Source: Limnoperna fortunei (lineage: Eukaryota; Mollusca; Bivalvia; Mytilida; Modiolidae). Taken from it: a DNA stretch of 64,000 nt. This document shows, one piece after another, positions 1-10,612 of the stretch (the first letter of the stretch is position 1; each line of letters begins with the position of its first letter). The translations under genes were made by a program, and so were the position numbers. The notes below the pieces were generated by a model. The model did no database searches and was not told where the DNA came from. It worked only from the letters and a program-made list of their open reading frames with translations. The stretch lies in contig OX104120.1 of assembly GCA_944474755.1 (NCBI GenBank), forward strand, positions 18,897,992 through 18,961,991, given 5' to 3'.

Positions 1-349
1 TATATTTTCTATGGTAGCTGTGACTTAGGTTTGGGGTTAAAAGTTATCATGATTCAAAACGGTTTCATCATTGTAGAGCTCCTCCATTTTGGCATTGGTG
101 GCTAGGTTGATGCCATCCCCCTTTTTTGTTTTTCCTTCTTCTGTTCTTTTCTTTTTTGTCCTACAATTAGATCTTTGGCTATTATACAGTTTGCAATTCT
201 GCTGGATTTTACGGCCAGTTGTAATTTAGAGAAATTGTCAAGGATCATTTTTCTCTTTTTTTTGTTGTTTAATACCACTTTCAGGGGTCTAATTGTTTGG
301 TTTGTTGGGTTTCCTAATCTAAATGCTACTTTGATGTCATCCTCTGTTA

Positions 350-660
350 GTGTACCTTTGTTCTTATTATCATAAATAGTAGGTATATTTCCACGAACAG
401 CTTACCATCGTTCTAATTATTGTCATCACTAGTGGGTAAATTTACAGGTACAGTCTGTTGTCGTTCTCCTTGTCATCACTAGGCGTGTAAATTTTAAGGT
501 ACATTCTACCTTCGTTCTTATTGCCACCAATTGTGGATAAATTTCCAGGTACAGTCTACTTTCGTTCTTATTTTCAACACTAGTGGGTATATAACCATGT
601 ACTGTCTGTCGTCGTTCTAGTTGTCATCACTTGCGGGTAAATTTTAAGGTACATTCTGAC
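350..660. repeat. ~50-bp tandem repeat, about six diverged copies
   Basis: The motif CGTTCT (first copy TGTTCT) recurs at 359, 409, 462, 513, 563 and 613, a spacing of 50 to 53 bp. Each is followed by a variant of TTGTCATCACTAGTGGGTAAAT and preceded by a variant of AGGTACAGTCT. Copies differ by substitutions and small indels, so the array is old. No coding potential is seen. Confidence 0.8.
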
Positions 661-1305
661 GAGATATTTGTTCTCCTGTAAAATGATGTCTGTTGCAAAG
701 AAACTAATCCTCATTACAAAACAGAACGACATTAAATAAAATCGAGAGTGACAGACTAAAACAGTAAATAGAAAAATGTGATTGAATAAAAAATATTGTA
801 AAACTTAGGCTGTGTAGCTTTATAATCTTCGCCCACAATAAAGCAAATTAATACGGGCAAATTAATCCACTAACAATATGCTTTTAGTTGGAATTTGTAT
901 GAAAATTAAAATGTGTGATCAAGTAGTTCTAAGACAGGTCGTATAAAAGTAAAAAAATAGTTTTAGTAGGTTATATTAATTCAGATAATTTTAGTCAAAC
1001 TTTTTCGCAGTCATGCAGATTACCTACCATGCTCTATGTCAACAATCAGTTTGTCATCTTAAATGCAAACTGTGAAATCTTCTGGGATTTCATTATGTAG
1101 ACACAAACCAATAGAAACTAGACATAGACCCTCATTAAAACATTACATTGGTTTCATATAAGTACGCAAAATATTTCAAATCCAGTCGCCGAAATTGAAT
1201 AAAGGTTGTCGATAGAGGGTGTACTAATGGCCAAATGCCAACTGGGAACTGCCCCCAAAAATAATAAATACATTTTTCTTGATTTGTGAGTAAAATTCTA
1301 ACTGA
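661..1305. other. AT-rich sequence with nothing recognised
   Basis: No reading frame of note, no recognisable repeat and no RNA gene were seen here. The first 349 bases of the window are likewise unassigned; a 66-codon frame there has no recognisable protein features. Confidence 0.4.
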
Positions 1306-2400
1306 AACGATTTATAATTCATCACCGATTACACAACTGTTTAGACGATTCATTGTTCAAGCGGTTTAAGTAGTAAGTAATTTACTATCAATCTCGTGGC
1401 TTTCAACGCTGTTTCGGTTTAGATTCTAACTTTTGGTATTAAATCCTAACTGACAAGAGTTGCCAACTTTCATAGGAAACTCAGGCTTCCACCCGCAATA
1501 AAAACTGGATACCACGATACAACCAAAACCTGCTGAGAATGGCGCTTACACTGATTTGACAACTGTTTATAACATTAGTGTTCTATGGTCAACTTGAAAA
1601 AACAACTAACTGCTGACTACAACAGAATCGATAAATACACTAAGTATACTAGCCATTGCATGCGCAGTTTTAATTCGCTAATCCCTCCTTGTGAACACAT
1701 AGTTAAGGTTTTAAACAGATTTTAAATATTTTAATTTTGGTGCCAAAATTAATATTTTCAACATCTGTTTGAATTCATCAAAAAACCTTTTTTTCGAGAA
1801 CACATAGAACCAAAGGTAGTACCCTACACATTGTAAAAAGCGTCATTTTTATCAAATTTCAATCGATACTTCTTTAATAATGATGAAAACGTTATTTTAA
1901 CGTCTGCCATTGAGTTGACAAACTATTTAAAAATCAATCTTTCTAAAGTTAAACTGGGAATAAATTCGTGATACACGTTCAACATATAGGGATTTTAAAT
2001 CTTCGGTACCACTGTACACCCTTCGGCTTCACCCCAGGGCGTACTTGGGGTGTTAAAATCTCCATAACTACGGATATAAACGTATATAACTAATATTAAT
2101 GTTATGTATATTATGTACATTTTTACAAAGCTTTCTATTTTATACCAAAAAGAATGTATTTGAATGTTAATACAAATAGTATTTACAACAACAAACAAGT
2201 ATATGTCTTAGAAGTTTACACAAAGATAACGCTGGATAATGAGAAAGCAAAAAGATACAAAGGCAAGATTAAGTATCTAACGTAAATATCACGGAGACAA
2301 AAAGTAAAATTAGCAATGTTCAATAAATATGAAACAAATAAGCAATACACCCCCACATTTGGACTAAGGAGTGATGTCACCTATTCCTGTAGGTTGATTG
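1306..2400. repeat. Dispersed repeat, copy 1 (interrupted)
   Basis: Bases 1306-1699 align with 16150-16530, sharing the run around CCGATTACACAACT and the later CATGCGCA. Bases 2085-2400 align with 16563-16770, sharing TACAAAGCTTTCTATTTTAT and AACAAATAAGCAATACA. The 1700-2084 stretch is absent from the second copy, so it is either an insertion here or a deletion there. The family is not identified. Its right edge runs into a LINE 3' end. A third partial copy is at 3645-3780. Confidence 0.65.
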
Positions 2401-2445
2401 ACTGATCAATTGGTTGATTTGTTAAGTTTTACGTCTAGCAAGTTA
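2386..2445 (-). mobile_element. LINE 3'-end fragment (I/Nimb-like)
   Basis: Read on the minus strand, the segment ends in a TCAATCAATCA-like tail preceded by a variant of CTTGCTGGACGTAAAAA. This is the 3' terminus seen in better-preserved form at about 3880-3960. Mollusc I-clade LINEs commonly end this way. Only the last 50-60 bases remain, directly next to satellite sequence. Confidence 0.5.
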
Positions 2446-2646
2446 TTTATTCTGAGTCCTGTCTGATGATGCCCGCTGTTTCTTTCTAATCGTTAGGTGG
2501 TTATTTAAAGTCATATACGATAACGCTCACTGCCTCTGTGTAACCTTCAGACTGTTATTTTGAGCGCTGTCTGATGATGCCCACTGTATCTGTCTAATCG
2601 TCCGGCGGTTTTTTAAGTCATATACAATAATGTCTACTGCCTCTGT
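2446..2646. repeat. 108-bp satellite, block 1 (about two units)
   Basis: GTCTGATGATGCCC recurs at 2461 and 2569, 108 bp apart. Each 108-bp unit consists of two related ~54-bp halves. One half carries a GATGATGCCCACTG core and ends GGCGGTTATTT. The other carries a GATAATGCTCACTGCC core and ends AGACTGTTATTT. The same satellite occurs at 4860-5130 and 5870-6490. Confidence 0.8.
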
Positions 2647-3645
2647 TAAGAAAAATAGCAAAGAAAACCGACCGAACAACAAGAGCCAAAAGTCAAGGGA
2701 CAGTTAAAAATCCGGATATAGACAAAACGCAACACAAAAAACAGAAAGAGAGTAGCCCGAACCCAATAAACACCATGGGTGCACTCAGGCGCTCCGGACG
2801 AGTAAGCAGTGCCTGCCTCTAATTAGACACCCGTCGAGTTACTCATTGTCATGTCTAGGGAAAAGTCAAATCCAGGAATAGGAATCACTACCTATGACTC
2901 CGCAAACATGTCAGATCGTATTTGAGACACTGATTTCCCATAACGATCAATTAAGTCATGGTGACGACCATAGAATTTCTGGAGCGATAACATCAACCTA
3001 GGTGCAACAAACCCTTGTTTGAGTAGTTTAGCAGTCAACAACAGGGATCGGTCTAGAAAATCGGAATACCGATCGCAGGATCTAGAATAACATACATGTA
3101 TAAGTTGTGAAATGTACACACCATATGCTGGAGCTGCTGGAATGTTGCTGTCGATGAACGGGAAGTTGACAATTGGAAAGTTGAAGTCATCACGTTTGTC
3201 GTAGAGTCTAGTTTGTAGTTTTCCTGAGTCTATTTCTAGAAGTAGGTCTAAGTAAGAGGCTGAGCTTAGTGTATTGGTGGTGTCTTTAATTTCAAGGGTA
3301 AATTGAATGTAAATAGTCACCAAATTTAGCATTGTTGAGGGACAAAACATCACCAATATAGCGGAATGTTAAATTAAAGGTCTGGGCCAGTGTCTTTTCT
3401 TTTTCTTCAGCAGGCCTTCTATAAACTCGGCCTCATAAGAGTACAAAAACAGGTCGGCAAGGAGAGGAGCACAATTAGTACCCATGGGAATACCAACAGT
3501 CTGTTGAAAAACATGTCCTCCAAACATGACGAATATATTGTCAATCAGAAAATCTAACATATGACAGATTTGGTCTTCAGTATATTTAGTTGTAGATTTT
3601 GAGTCATTAATGACGAAGTAAGTTCTGTCATGACTAATTACTAGG
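2646..3645 (-). mobile_element. Penelope-like RT element, copy 1 (truncated)
   Basis: The minus strand matches the plus-strand copy at 55.5-56.66 kb through the 3' half of the RT and a shared ~240-bp 3' untranslated region (2646-2886). The match ends at 2646 with the same terminal sequence (TTTGCTATTTT on the element strand). The 5' part is missing beyond about 3645, where a different repeat begins. Assignment to the Penelope-like class rests on the RT type and is less sure than the RT call itself. Confidence 0.7.
2892..3560 (-). pseudogene. Reverse transcriptase fragment, Penelope-like, inactivated
   Basis: Two overlapping-frame pieces encode one RT. The upstream piece (3560-3369) has the finger/palm region with the motif GIPMGTNCAPLLADLFLYSY. 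The downstream piece (3356-2892) has SYLDLLLEID, LYDKRDDFNF, APAYGVYISQLI and KFYGRHHDLIDRYGKS, ending at the same FAES stop as the other copies. The pieces are in different frames, so there is a frameshift near 3360-3400. At about 3345-3355 the catalytic box reads YIGD where the 56-kb copy has YIDD, so a catalytic aspartate is lost. The 5' part of the RT is absent. This is a dead copy. Confidence 0.8.
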
Positions 3646-3780
3646 TATTTTAAGTTTTCTTTAACTGTGTGTACAATTCCTCATCGTACCGATTTTATAA
3701 TTAATTACCGATTACACAACTATTGAGATGATTCATTGGCCAAGCGTTTTAAGTAGTAACTCATCTACTATCGATAACAT
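3645..3780. repeat. Dispersed repeat, copy 3 (paralogous empty site)
   Basis: This stretch aligns with 6555-6584 joined to 16121-16250, the two flanks of the Ty3/gypsy element. It shares TAAGTTTTCTTT on the left and ACAATTCCTCAYCGTACCGA on the right without the 9.5-kb insertion. It therefore shows what the target repeat looked like before insertion. Confidence 0.7.
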
Positions 3781-3833
3781 GGCTTCCGCTGAGTCATAGC
3801 TGGTTTTTTTCCTATTCCTGGATTTGATTTTTT
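3781..3833 (+). repeat. Short Penelope-like 3' fragment, plus orientation
   Basis: CCGCTGAGTCATAG followed by CCTATTCCTGGATTTGA matches the end of the RT frame and start of the 3' UTR of the copies at 50.6 and 56.4 kb. Its orientation is opposite to the larger relic at 2646-3645 only 140 bp away. Confidence 0.55.
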
Positions 3834-3879
3834 GACATTTTGACTAAGAGGTGATGTCAGGTATTCCTGTAGGTTGATT

Positions 3880-4500
3880 GACTGATTGATTGATTAGCTA
3901 TTGTTTTTACGTCCAGCAAGCAATATTTCAGCTATATTCAGAACGTGAAAAGTAGAACAATTAGTTGGTTTGAATATACGAAACAATGGAATGTCCCTCA
4001 CTTTATACTAAAACGTAATCTCACACAATAATATTTGTATACAAACAGATAAAAGGGAAAATGAACACAATAAAATATATATGTCACACTTCATAGTAAA
4101 ATTAAACTTTACTCAATAGATGATTTTTCAAATTGTTAAATTGTTACGCTTGCGACAGATTTTAACAAATTAAAATAAGTATCTACAAAGAAACGATTGG
4201 AATTTAGGCCACATCAACACAGTCCATCAATACATGGTTAATAGTATATGGACTGTTGCATGAAACACACACGAACCGTGGTTCCTTGCTTCAAAAATAA
4301 CTGTATATCGTCCTGGCGTGTTTTAACGTTGTACTCTGCAGGGTAGCGTTGTTCATTATTAGGACAATCTGGATAGTTGTAAGAAATATGATTATCTTTG
4401 AAACTATTCAGGAATTTATTTCTCCAGTTATTAATTTTGCGTACCTTTGCAAAAGTATTGCCTCAGTCGACAGTCTTTGACGTTTGAGTGACTATTTAAT
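3880..4500 (-). mobile_element. I/Nimb-like LINE, 3' end and C-terminal coding relic
   Basis: On the minus strand the segment ends at about 3880-3905 with CTGGACGTAAAAACAATAGC and a TCAATCAATCAGTCAA tail. Further upstream, around 4205-4290, translation gives a degenerate CNSPYTINHVLMDCVD string. This resembles the Cys/His region that follows RNase H in I-clade LINEs. Homologous segments are at 5155-5460 and 16880-17060. No RT remains here. Confidence 0.6.
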
Positions 4501-4859
4501 GTCATAAATCATAAAAATCCTAAAATTATATCAAAAATATTAATGTTTCTGTCTAATGATTTTGAAAGGCTAAACTAGATCTAAATTTACAAATATTATT
4601 AATTGAGAAAATATGCAGGAATTTATTCACAGTATAATTTGAATAAACGTTTGCAAAGGAATTTTCACGTTTGACTGACTATTTAAAGTCGATCATTAAC
4701 ATTTTATCAAAATAACCAGTTTTCACCAGTTCAATAACATTAGTGCACTGACTTGACACAAAAAGAAAAGAAATAACATTCTTATATTTCAGAATTACAT
4801 ATTCGTAACATTTTCTGCTTATTCATCTCACTACTGATTAAAAAATAACGCCTGCCTAA

Positions 4860-5130
4860 CCACCACGTATGATAAATTGACTGCGTCTGTCCATCCACCA
4901 GGCGGTTATTTATAATATCTTATATAATAATGCCAACTGCCTCTATGTAAACTTCAATTCGATTTGAATTCGTCTGATGATGCCCACTGGGTCTGTACCA
5001 TTGCCTGGCGGTTATTGTAAGTCATATACGATAATACTCACTGCCTCTGTCTAACCTTTAGTCTGTTATTTTGAGTCATATACGATAATGCCAACTGCCT
5101 CTGTCTAACCTACAGATGTTATTTTGAGCC
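4860..5130. repeat. 108-bp satellite, block 2
   Basis: This is the same 54-bp half units as at 2446-2646. GTCTGATGATGCCCACTG is at about 4972, with GATAATGCC/ACTGCCTC half units on either side. The block ends abruptly at about 5130, where the second module of the ~1-kb duplication begins. Confidence 0.75.
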
Positions 5131-5154
5131 CTGTCTCACACAATAATATGTGTA

Positions 5155-5460
5155 TAAAATTGTTACACCTGCAACAGATTTAAACAATATAAAATAATTA
5201 TCTACAAAAAACGTCCGGAATGTAGGCCACACCAACACAGTCTATCAATACATGATTGATAGTATATGGACTGTTGCATGAAACGCACTCGAGCCGTGGT
5301 TGCTTGCTTAAAATGTGTCGTCCTGGCGTGTTTCAACGTGGTACTCTGCAGGGAAGCGTTGTTTATTATTAGGACAACCTAGATAGTTTAAGAAATATTA
5401 TTATCTTTGAAATTTTTCAGGAATTTAGTTCCACAGTTCATAATTTTTCTATACCTCTGC
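5155..5460 (-). mobile_element. I/Nimb-like LINE C-terminal relic, second copy
   Basis: Duplicate of the 4140-4450 segment. The same minus-strand Cys/His-type string is recognisable around 5225-5300, and the segment carries the shared CCTGGCGTGTTT and ACTCTGCAGGG markers. No open frame survives. Confidence 0.55.
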
Positions 5461-5869
5461 AAAAGTATTGTCTCATTTGACAGTTTTTGACGTTTAAGTG
5501 ATTTTTTAAAGTTCATCATAAACATAATATTAAAAATTTTATTGGTTCGGTCTAATGACTTTTTAAAAGGTTAACATGCATCGTATTAACAAATATCATT
5601 AACTTAGAAAATATGCAACAATTTATAATAATTATTCAGTTTAAAATTGGAACAAACGTTTGCAAAGAAATTACATAAGACGTTTTTACGTTTGAGTGAC
5701 TATTTAAAATTGGTTATAAACAATTTATCAAAATATCTAACCTTTTAACTAGTTCGAAAACGACATTATATTAATGTACTGCCTTGACACAAAAACAAAA
5801 AATATCATATTTATATTGCTAAATCACATATTCATTACATTTCCTGCTAATTCATCTCACTACTGAGTA

Positions 5870-6490
5870 AAACGTAACGCCTGTCTAACTACAATGTTTG
5901 ATAGGCCGATTGTGTCTGTCCGTACACCAGGCCGTAATTTACAACGTCCTATATGACAATGCCCAGTGCCTGTGTGTAAACTTCAATTTAATTTGAGTCC
6001 TGTCTGATGATGCCCACTATATATTTCTAATCGCCAGGCAGTTATTTTAAGTGATATACGATAATGCTCACTGCCTCCGTCTAACCTTTAGACTATTATT
6101 TTGAGCCCTGTCTGATTATGCCCACTGTGTCTGTCTAATCGACAGGCGGTTATGTTAAATCCTCTACGATAATGCCCAGTACCTCAGTCTAACCTTCAGA
6201 CTTTTTTTGAGTTCTATACAATAATTCACACTACCTCTGTGTAACATTCAGATTGTTATTCTTAGTCCTGTCTGATGATGGCCACTGAGTCTGTCTAATC
6301 GTCAGCGGTTATTTTAAGTCCTTTACAATTATATCCTGTACCTAAGTCTAACCTTCAGACTTTTTTTAGTTCTATAAAATTTTACGATAATTCCCGCTGC
6401 CTCTGTGTAACCTTTAGACTGTTATTCTTAGTCGTGTTTGATAACGCCCACTGCGTCTGTCTAATTACTAGGCGGTTATCTAAATCCTAA
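5870..6490. repeat. 108-bp satellite, block 3 (largest)
   Basis: About five to six half-unit pairs, some with missing or extra halves. GTCTGATGATG or a variant occurs at 6002, 6110, 6270 and 6435. The 108-bp register is clear for the first pair, and later spacings of about 160-165 bp fit one extra 54-bp half. The array ends about 90 bp before the Ty3/gypsy LTR. Confidence 0.75.
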
Positions 6491-6580
6491 TCAATTTATT
6501 GCACAGTGAAAAGCAATCAAAATCCTATAACAAACATTGTTAAAATATATATCTATTTATAGTTAAGTTTTCTTTTTATG

Positions 6581-6584
6581 TATG
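6581..6584. repeat. Target-site duplication TATG (left)
   Basis: TATG lies immediately before the 5' LTR and again immediately after the 3' LTR at 16121-16124. Four base pairs is within the usual range for Ty3/gypsy integrases. Confidence 0.75.
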
Positions 6585-7798
6585 TGTGGAAGAGTGAATT
6601 TTTAATTGGTTAATCTATTTCAATATGATTTTGTGAAATAAAAATATTTAAAAATTCATTTGTTTGATTCCTATTTTAATTTTGATAATAAAGTTATAAA
6701 CATGTGCTTTTGTTTTGTTTATATGCTAATGAAGGTGATGACCTCAGATTCTTTGGTCATGCTAATAAATATTCATAGGTGCTTCTATTTATAGTCATTT
6801 GTAATACATATTGGTCACTTGAGGTCACTTTAGAATCTGATTGGCTATTGAAGTCACATGGATCTTTTTGGAGGGAAATTTCTATTGTTCTTTACATAAA
6901 TGATTTTTGGCTCTGACAGTTCAGACAGACATTTTTGTGTCTCTGCATAGAATTTCTATCCAGTTACAATTTCTTATTGTTTGTGGAGTTCATAATTCTT
7001 CTGTAAAGGTATTTATAATTACTATCCCTAATAATTGTCAATAAGGTAATATTTCCTTGGTTAATTGGTTAATTAATTGACTGACTGTTTGACTGACTTA
7101 TAAATGGATAAACTTGTATAAAATAATTTAAATGACTGATTATAAAGAAAAGTTATTTAAAACTAATGAATAAAGTGTTAAACTTACTGTAAATAATATA
7201 TTTTATTATAGCACACTGAATATCAATTATAGGATATTTTTGTGTTGAATGTTGTCCAATATGGCACAATAGTTATTATTGCAATTTTATATTCAGGCTT
7301 ATACCAAGATTCAACACCTGAATTGATATGTAAATAGTTTATACACTTCTGTGGCCTTCACACCAACCAGTGTGAGGTAAGCTTGTTATTTTATTTGCTT
7401 CCATGCATTGTTTTTGTTTGCTTGTATTTTTATGCTTATTCTAAACTGCTAGTACAGCAAAAGCTATTTTTGCATGTGTAATGTTCTCTTATATAGTTGT
7501 TGAATAGCTTGCTTAATAATTATTCAGCTTGTTTACTTTCAATAACATATTTGATATATTTTGTTTGGATAATGAAATAGAGACGAAACCATAGTTAAGT
7601 AATTTATTGTAATTTCATTTAAAAAGTCCATTGTGTGCATGACCATGTACTTGTCATGCTATATCTTGATATAGTATTTATGATTTTATATTGTTTTACA
7701 GGGTTCTATTGTGTACCCGATTTCTTTGTTAATTGACAATAAAGAATCCACAATTGATTTCTGTTCTTCTGGATACCCCCAGAATTCACGAGATTACA
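6585..7798 (+). repeat. 5' LTR
   Basis: 1,214 bp, beginning TGTGGAAGAG and ending AGATTACA. It would contain the promoter and poly(A) signals. AATAAA motifs are present, including one at about 7738 near the 3' end (GACAATAAAGAATCC). It matches the 3' LTR throughout apart from one extra base near 7024. Confidence 0.95.
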
Positions 7799-7800
7799 AA

Positions 7801-7813
7801 TGGCGCCCAACGT
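7801..7813 (+). promoter_or_regulatory. Primer binding site, tRNA-Lys(CUU) type
   Basis: TGGCGCCCAACGT starts two bases after the 5' LTR. These 13 bases are complementary to the 3' end (with CCA) of animal tRNA-Lys(CUU). The match stops there, since AGTATT follows instead of GGGGC. A 13-base match is short but well placed. Confidence 0.7.
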
Positions 7814-9416
7814 AGTATTGTGATTTTTCAAAGAACCGGGATCGGGATCAGCTGATCATCTTTTAGTGCACTCGTACTGAAAACGACAACATCCGGTGAA
7901 GAAAAACAACGTGTTGACAGACAGTGACTGCAGAAATACTGTAATTTCATAAATGTAAAGGTTAGCTATTGATTTTTGTGTATGTTATTCGTTTACTATA
8001 TGTTGTCGAAAATGATTGATGAAGTTATACTGTAATATTGTAGAACATTATACTGGAATTTGTGTATGAAACTTAACCTGTTTACAATCCAGTTTTTGTA
8101 ATACAATTATTTTTTTTCTCTACACACGTGTATTGAAGAACATAACCGTTTGAGATAAAGCCGACAAATATAGTACACATGGGTGTATATTGATCCGAGA
8201 TAGTAATTTTTTTTATGAGAATTTGAATACTTGAACATTTGTCTAACCAACTCTTTGACAATCAGTGTGACAGTGTACTGCACACAAAACACACACATTT
8301 CGTTCAAGGTCATTAAACCGGAAGTACTAGATACTAATGTAAACAATAACAAACATACCATTAACTTGTAATTTTCAGTTCAACAATATTATTTTTTTTT
8401 CTTTTCTCTTTCATTTTGATTCAAGACTTTGTTTATATATTTATTTATCTGATTGCAATTACACATAAACTCATTCAACTCAAAATTTTTCAAAAGAATG
8501 TACAAATGTTTTCACAGTTGATGTACTTGTCTTATGTGTCTTGTGATGTAATAATTTTTCATTTGTATGTTGACTTTGTGCATGTGTTGCCATTGTGATT
8601 GTACATTTATATTGAGATTGTGATTGTAAATTGTGTTGACTTTTGTGTTTTGTATTGTCCTAATTAGTTTGATATAAATTTTGTTTTTTCATTATAAACA
8701 AATTTAAATCCGATTTATTTAAATAAGTCTAAATAAGTGTAAATTAAATTAAAATTTAGACAAATAAGTTTAATATTTAAACTTTAAAAAAAAAACAACT
8801 TCATATTCTATATTAAACAATTTGACGTTGACACATTAAAACAGGATATACCTATGCATGCAGTCCTGAACTAATATTTTCTGCAACTTAACCTTTCATA
8901 CACCTATACCAAAGCTTAACCTTTTAATTTAGTTATTGCAGTGGTCTGTCAGTGTTAGTAGGTACTTAGTTGTCTTTGTGAAGGTTCAGCTGGTAGTTTG
9001 CTACTTTATTTCCTATGTTAGATCTCTTATATAAATAGTGGTTAAAACTATTTTCTTTTAAAACATTTTAATACAAATAAGTTGAGATAGTACTCAATAT
9101 ATTTATATGATTTAAAAAAGTTGAACAATAACTAATAGTACCAAGTTCAATATTTGAATAGTAAATTCGGAAATATCGTTGATTTGTTTTCATTAGAGTA
9201 CCGCTACTCCGTACGGGCTATTTTTGTGCGCGGAAAGATTGTGCACTGATGAAAGTTTGCATAAACAGATTCAGGTAACTGGTATACATTTTATTTTCAG
9301 GTTTTAATATAGATATATATGTAATAATAGCTTAGTTGAAGATATATTTCAACTTGCTGTATACTGGTTTAGTGGTTATATAATTATACAAAGATACTTT
9401 GGTTATATCTGTCAAT
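7814..9416 (+). other. Untranslated leader of the retrotransposon
   Basis: About 1.6 kb of AT-rich sequence lies between primer binding site and gag. Only short frames without recognisable content are present. It presumably carries packaging and translation-control signals, but none could be identified by eye. Confidence 0.5.
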
Positions 9417-10589
9417 ATGGCCACTGGAGGAGATAAGATAGATTTTGAGGAAGAGCATTTTCGTAGAATGTATCAGACATTTGAAGCCATGGGTTTAAAC
9501 CCAAAGGGAGATAATTATGAGGAACTAGATGCCTGGATTAGGGACTTCACTTCTCGTCAGCAAGATGTTAAGCCGGAGGTCAGAACTAGGATAGATTTTC
9601 ATAGGCACTTACCATCAACACCCATAGAACAGCGCAGAACTCCAAGAGTACAACCAGTTGCTTCATACCCACCGAATGTCCGTTGCTTTTCTGGTGGAGA
9701 TAATAAGGGAGAAACACCTTATGACATATGGCGTTATGATGTAAGAATGGCCCTTATGGATCCAACTTACACTGATGAACAGCGTGAATTTGCCATAAGA
9801 CGTTCATTAACCGGATCGGCAGCGAGACTTGTTATGTATCAGGGATATGGAAAGAGCATAACAGAGATACTGGAAATACTTGATAGCGTTTATGGCAGTG
9901 TGGACAACAAGGAACAACTACTTCAAGAATTTTATAGTGCAAGGCAACGAGATGATGAGGACGTCACCAGCTGGAGTAATAGATTACAGGATATATTAGG
10001 AAAGGGTATAGAGAAGGGAATTGTGAGTCATAGAGAAATGAACTCCATGTTACATGCTATGTTGTGGACTGGTCTAAGAAAGGAATTGAAGGATATTAGT
10101 GGACATAAGTTTGATACAATACAGGATTTTAATCACCTTAGAATAGCATTACGTCAGTTGGAGAAAGATCAACAGCCAAAGAAGCCAAAACCGGATATTG
10201 CTAAGGTAGCAACATCAGTAGATGATCGTAAGGATATAGACGAACTGAAAGGGATGGTACAACAGTTGACTCATCAGGTTACAGAGTTACGAGATCAGAG
10301 ACAACCTTTTCAGGGTTATAGAGGAAAAAAGTATAGAGCCAGAGGCAGAGGTAGATCATTTAGTAATGAGACATTTACACAATTTGAAACACCTCCCCAA
10401 GGACCGTACAACACACTTGCACCTAGCCCTCAACCACCATTAGCACAAAAGGATTTACACCAGCAGAGAAATCCAATTTACTGTCGACGTTGCGGACAAG
10501 AAGGTCATATACAAATTGGATGCAGAGTAAGATTGGACCATTCAAAGCGTTTAAACTACAGGAAGCCTATACAGAGGGACCAGTGTTAG
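9417..10589 (+). CDS. gag: Gag polyprotein
   Basis: Encodes the structural capsid/nucleocapsid protein of the Ty3/gypsy particle, about 390 residues. The ATG at 9417 (context TCAATATGG) is the first in this frame. The frame is open a few codons further upstream but has no ATG there. The middle third is helical and charged, as in Ty3/gypsy capsid regions (for example FYSARQRDDEDVTSWSNRLQ). The C-terminal part is basic and glycine/arginine-rich (GKKYRARGRGRS). It is followed by one CCHC zinc knuckle (CRRCGQEGHIQIGC) that binds genomic RNA. The stop at 10587 lies 31 bases after a TTTAAAC heptamer in the gag frame, so pol is probably made by -1 frameshifting. The frame is intact. Confidence 0.92.
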   Translation: MATGGDKIDFEEEHFRRMYQTFEAMGLNPKGDNYEELDAWIRDFTSRQQDVKPEVRTRIDFHRHLPSTPIEQRRTPRVQPVASYPPNVRCFSGGDNKGETPYDIWRYDVRMALMDPTYTDEQREFAIRRSLTGSAARLVMYQGYGKSITEILEILDSVYGSVDNKEQLLQEFYSARQRDDEDVTSWSNRLQDILGKGIEKGIVSHREMNSMLHAMLWTGLRKELKDISGHKFDTIQDFNHLRIALRQLEKDQQPKKPKPDIAKVATSVDDRKDIDELKGMVQQLTHQVTELRDQRQPFQGYRGKKYRARGRGRSFSNETFTQFETPPQGPYNTLAPSPQPPLAQKDLHQQRNPIYCRRCGQEGHIQIGCRVRLDHSKRLNYRKPIQRDQC

Positions 10590-10612
10590 GCTTGAGCAAC
10601 TCATTAGGTCCC
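10550..10612 (+). promoter_or_regulatory. -1 ribosomal frameshift signal: slippery heptamer plus predicted pseudoknot
   Basis: T-TTA-AAC at 10550-10556 is read as CGT TTA AAC in gag, the canonical X-XXY-YYZ arrangement, and pol is exactly in the -1 frame. Six bases downstream, AAGCCTA (10563-10569) can pair with TAGGCTT (10587-10593). In the loop, GGGACC (10576-10581) can pair with GGTCCC (10607-10612), giving an H-type pseudoknot. The pairings are seen in the sequence; their function is inferred. Confidence 0.75.

Larger units (their letters stand above)
4120..6115. repeat. Tandem duplication of a ~1-kb LINE-plus-satellite segment
   Basis: Bases 4120-5125 and 5150-6115 are the same module in the same orientation. 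Each starts with the LINE C-terminal relic (ACACAGTCYATCAATACATG), passes through an AT-rich stretch (TTTGACGTTTRAGTGA, TGCAAAAGTATTG) and ends in the 108-bp satellite. The copies have diverged by many substitutions and indels, so the duplication is not recent. Confidence 0.7.

Noticed and set aside
6002..6450. GATGATGCCC-type satellite words as hammerhead CTGATGA cores
   Set aside because: CTGATGA occurs in each satellite unit, but no GAAA with flanking stems follows at the right distance.
9399..9416. Upstream extension of the gag frame to 9399
   Set aside because: The codon at 9399 is TTG. In an animal element the ATG at 9417 with G at +4 is the likelier start.
10490..10549. Independent start of pol at 10490
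   Set aside because: That codon is TTG and lies inside the gag zinc-knuckle region. The slippery heptamer at 10550 explains pol expression better.
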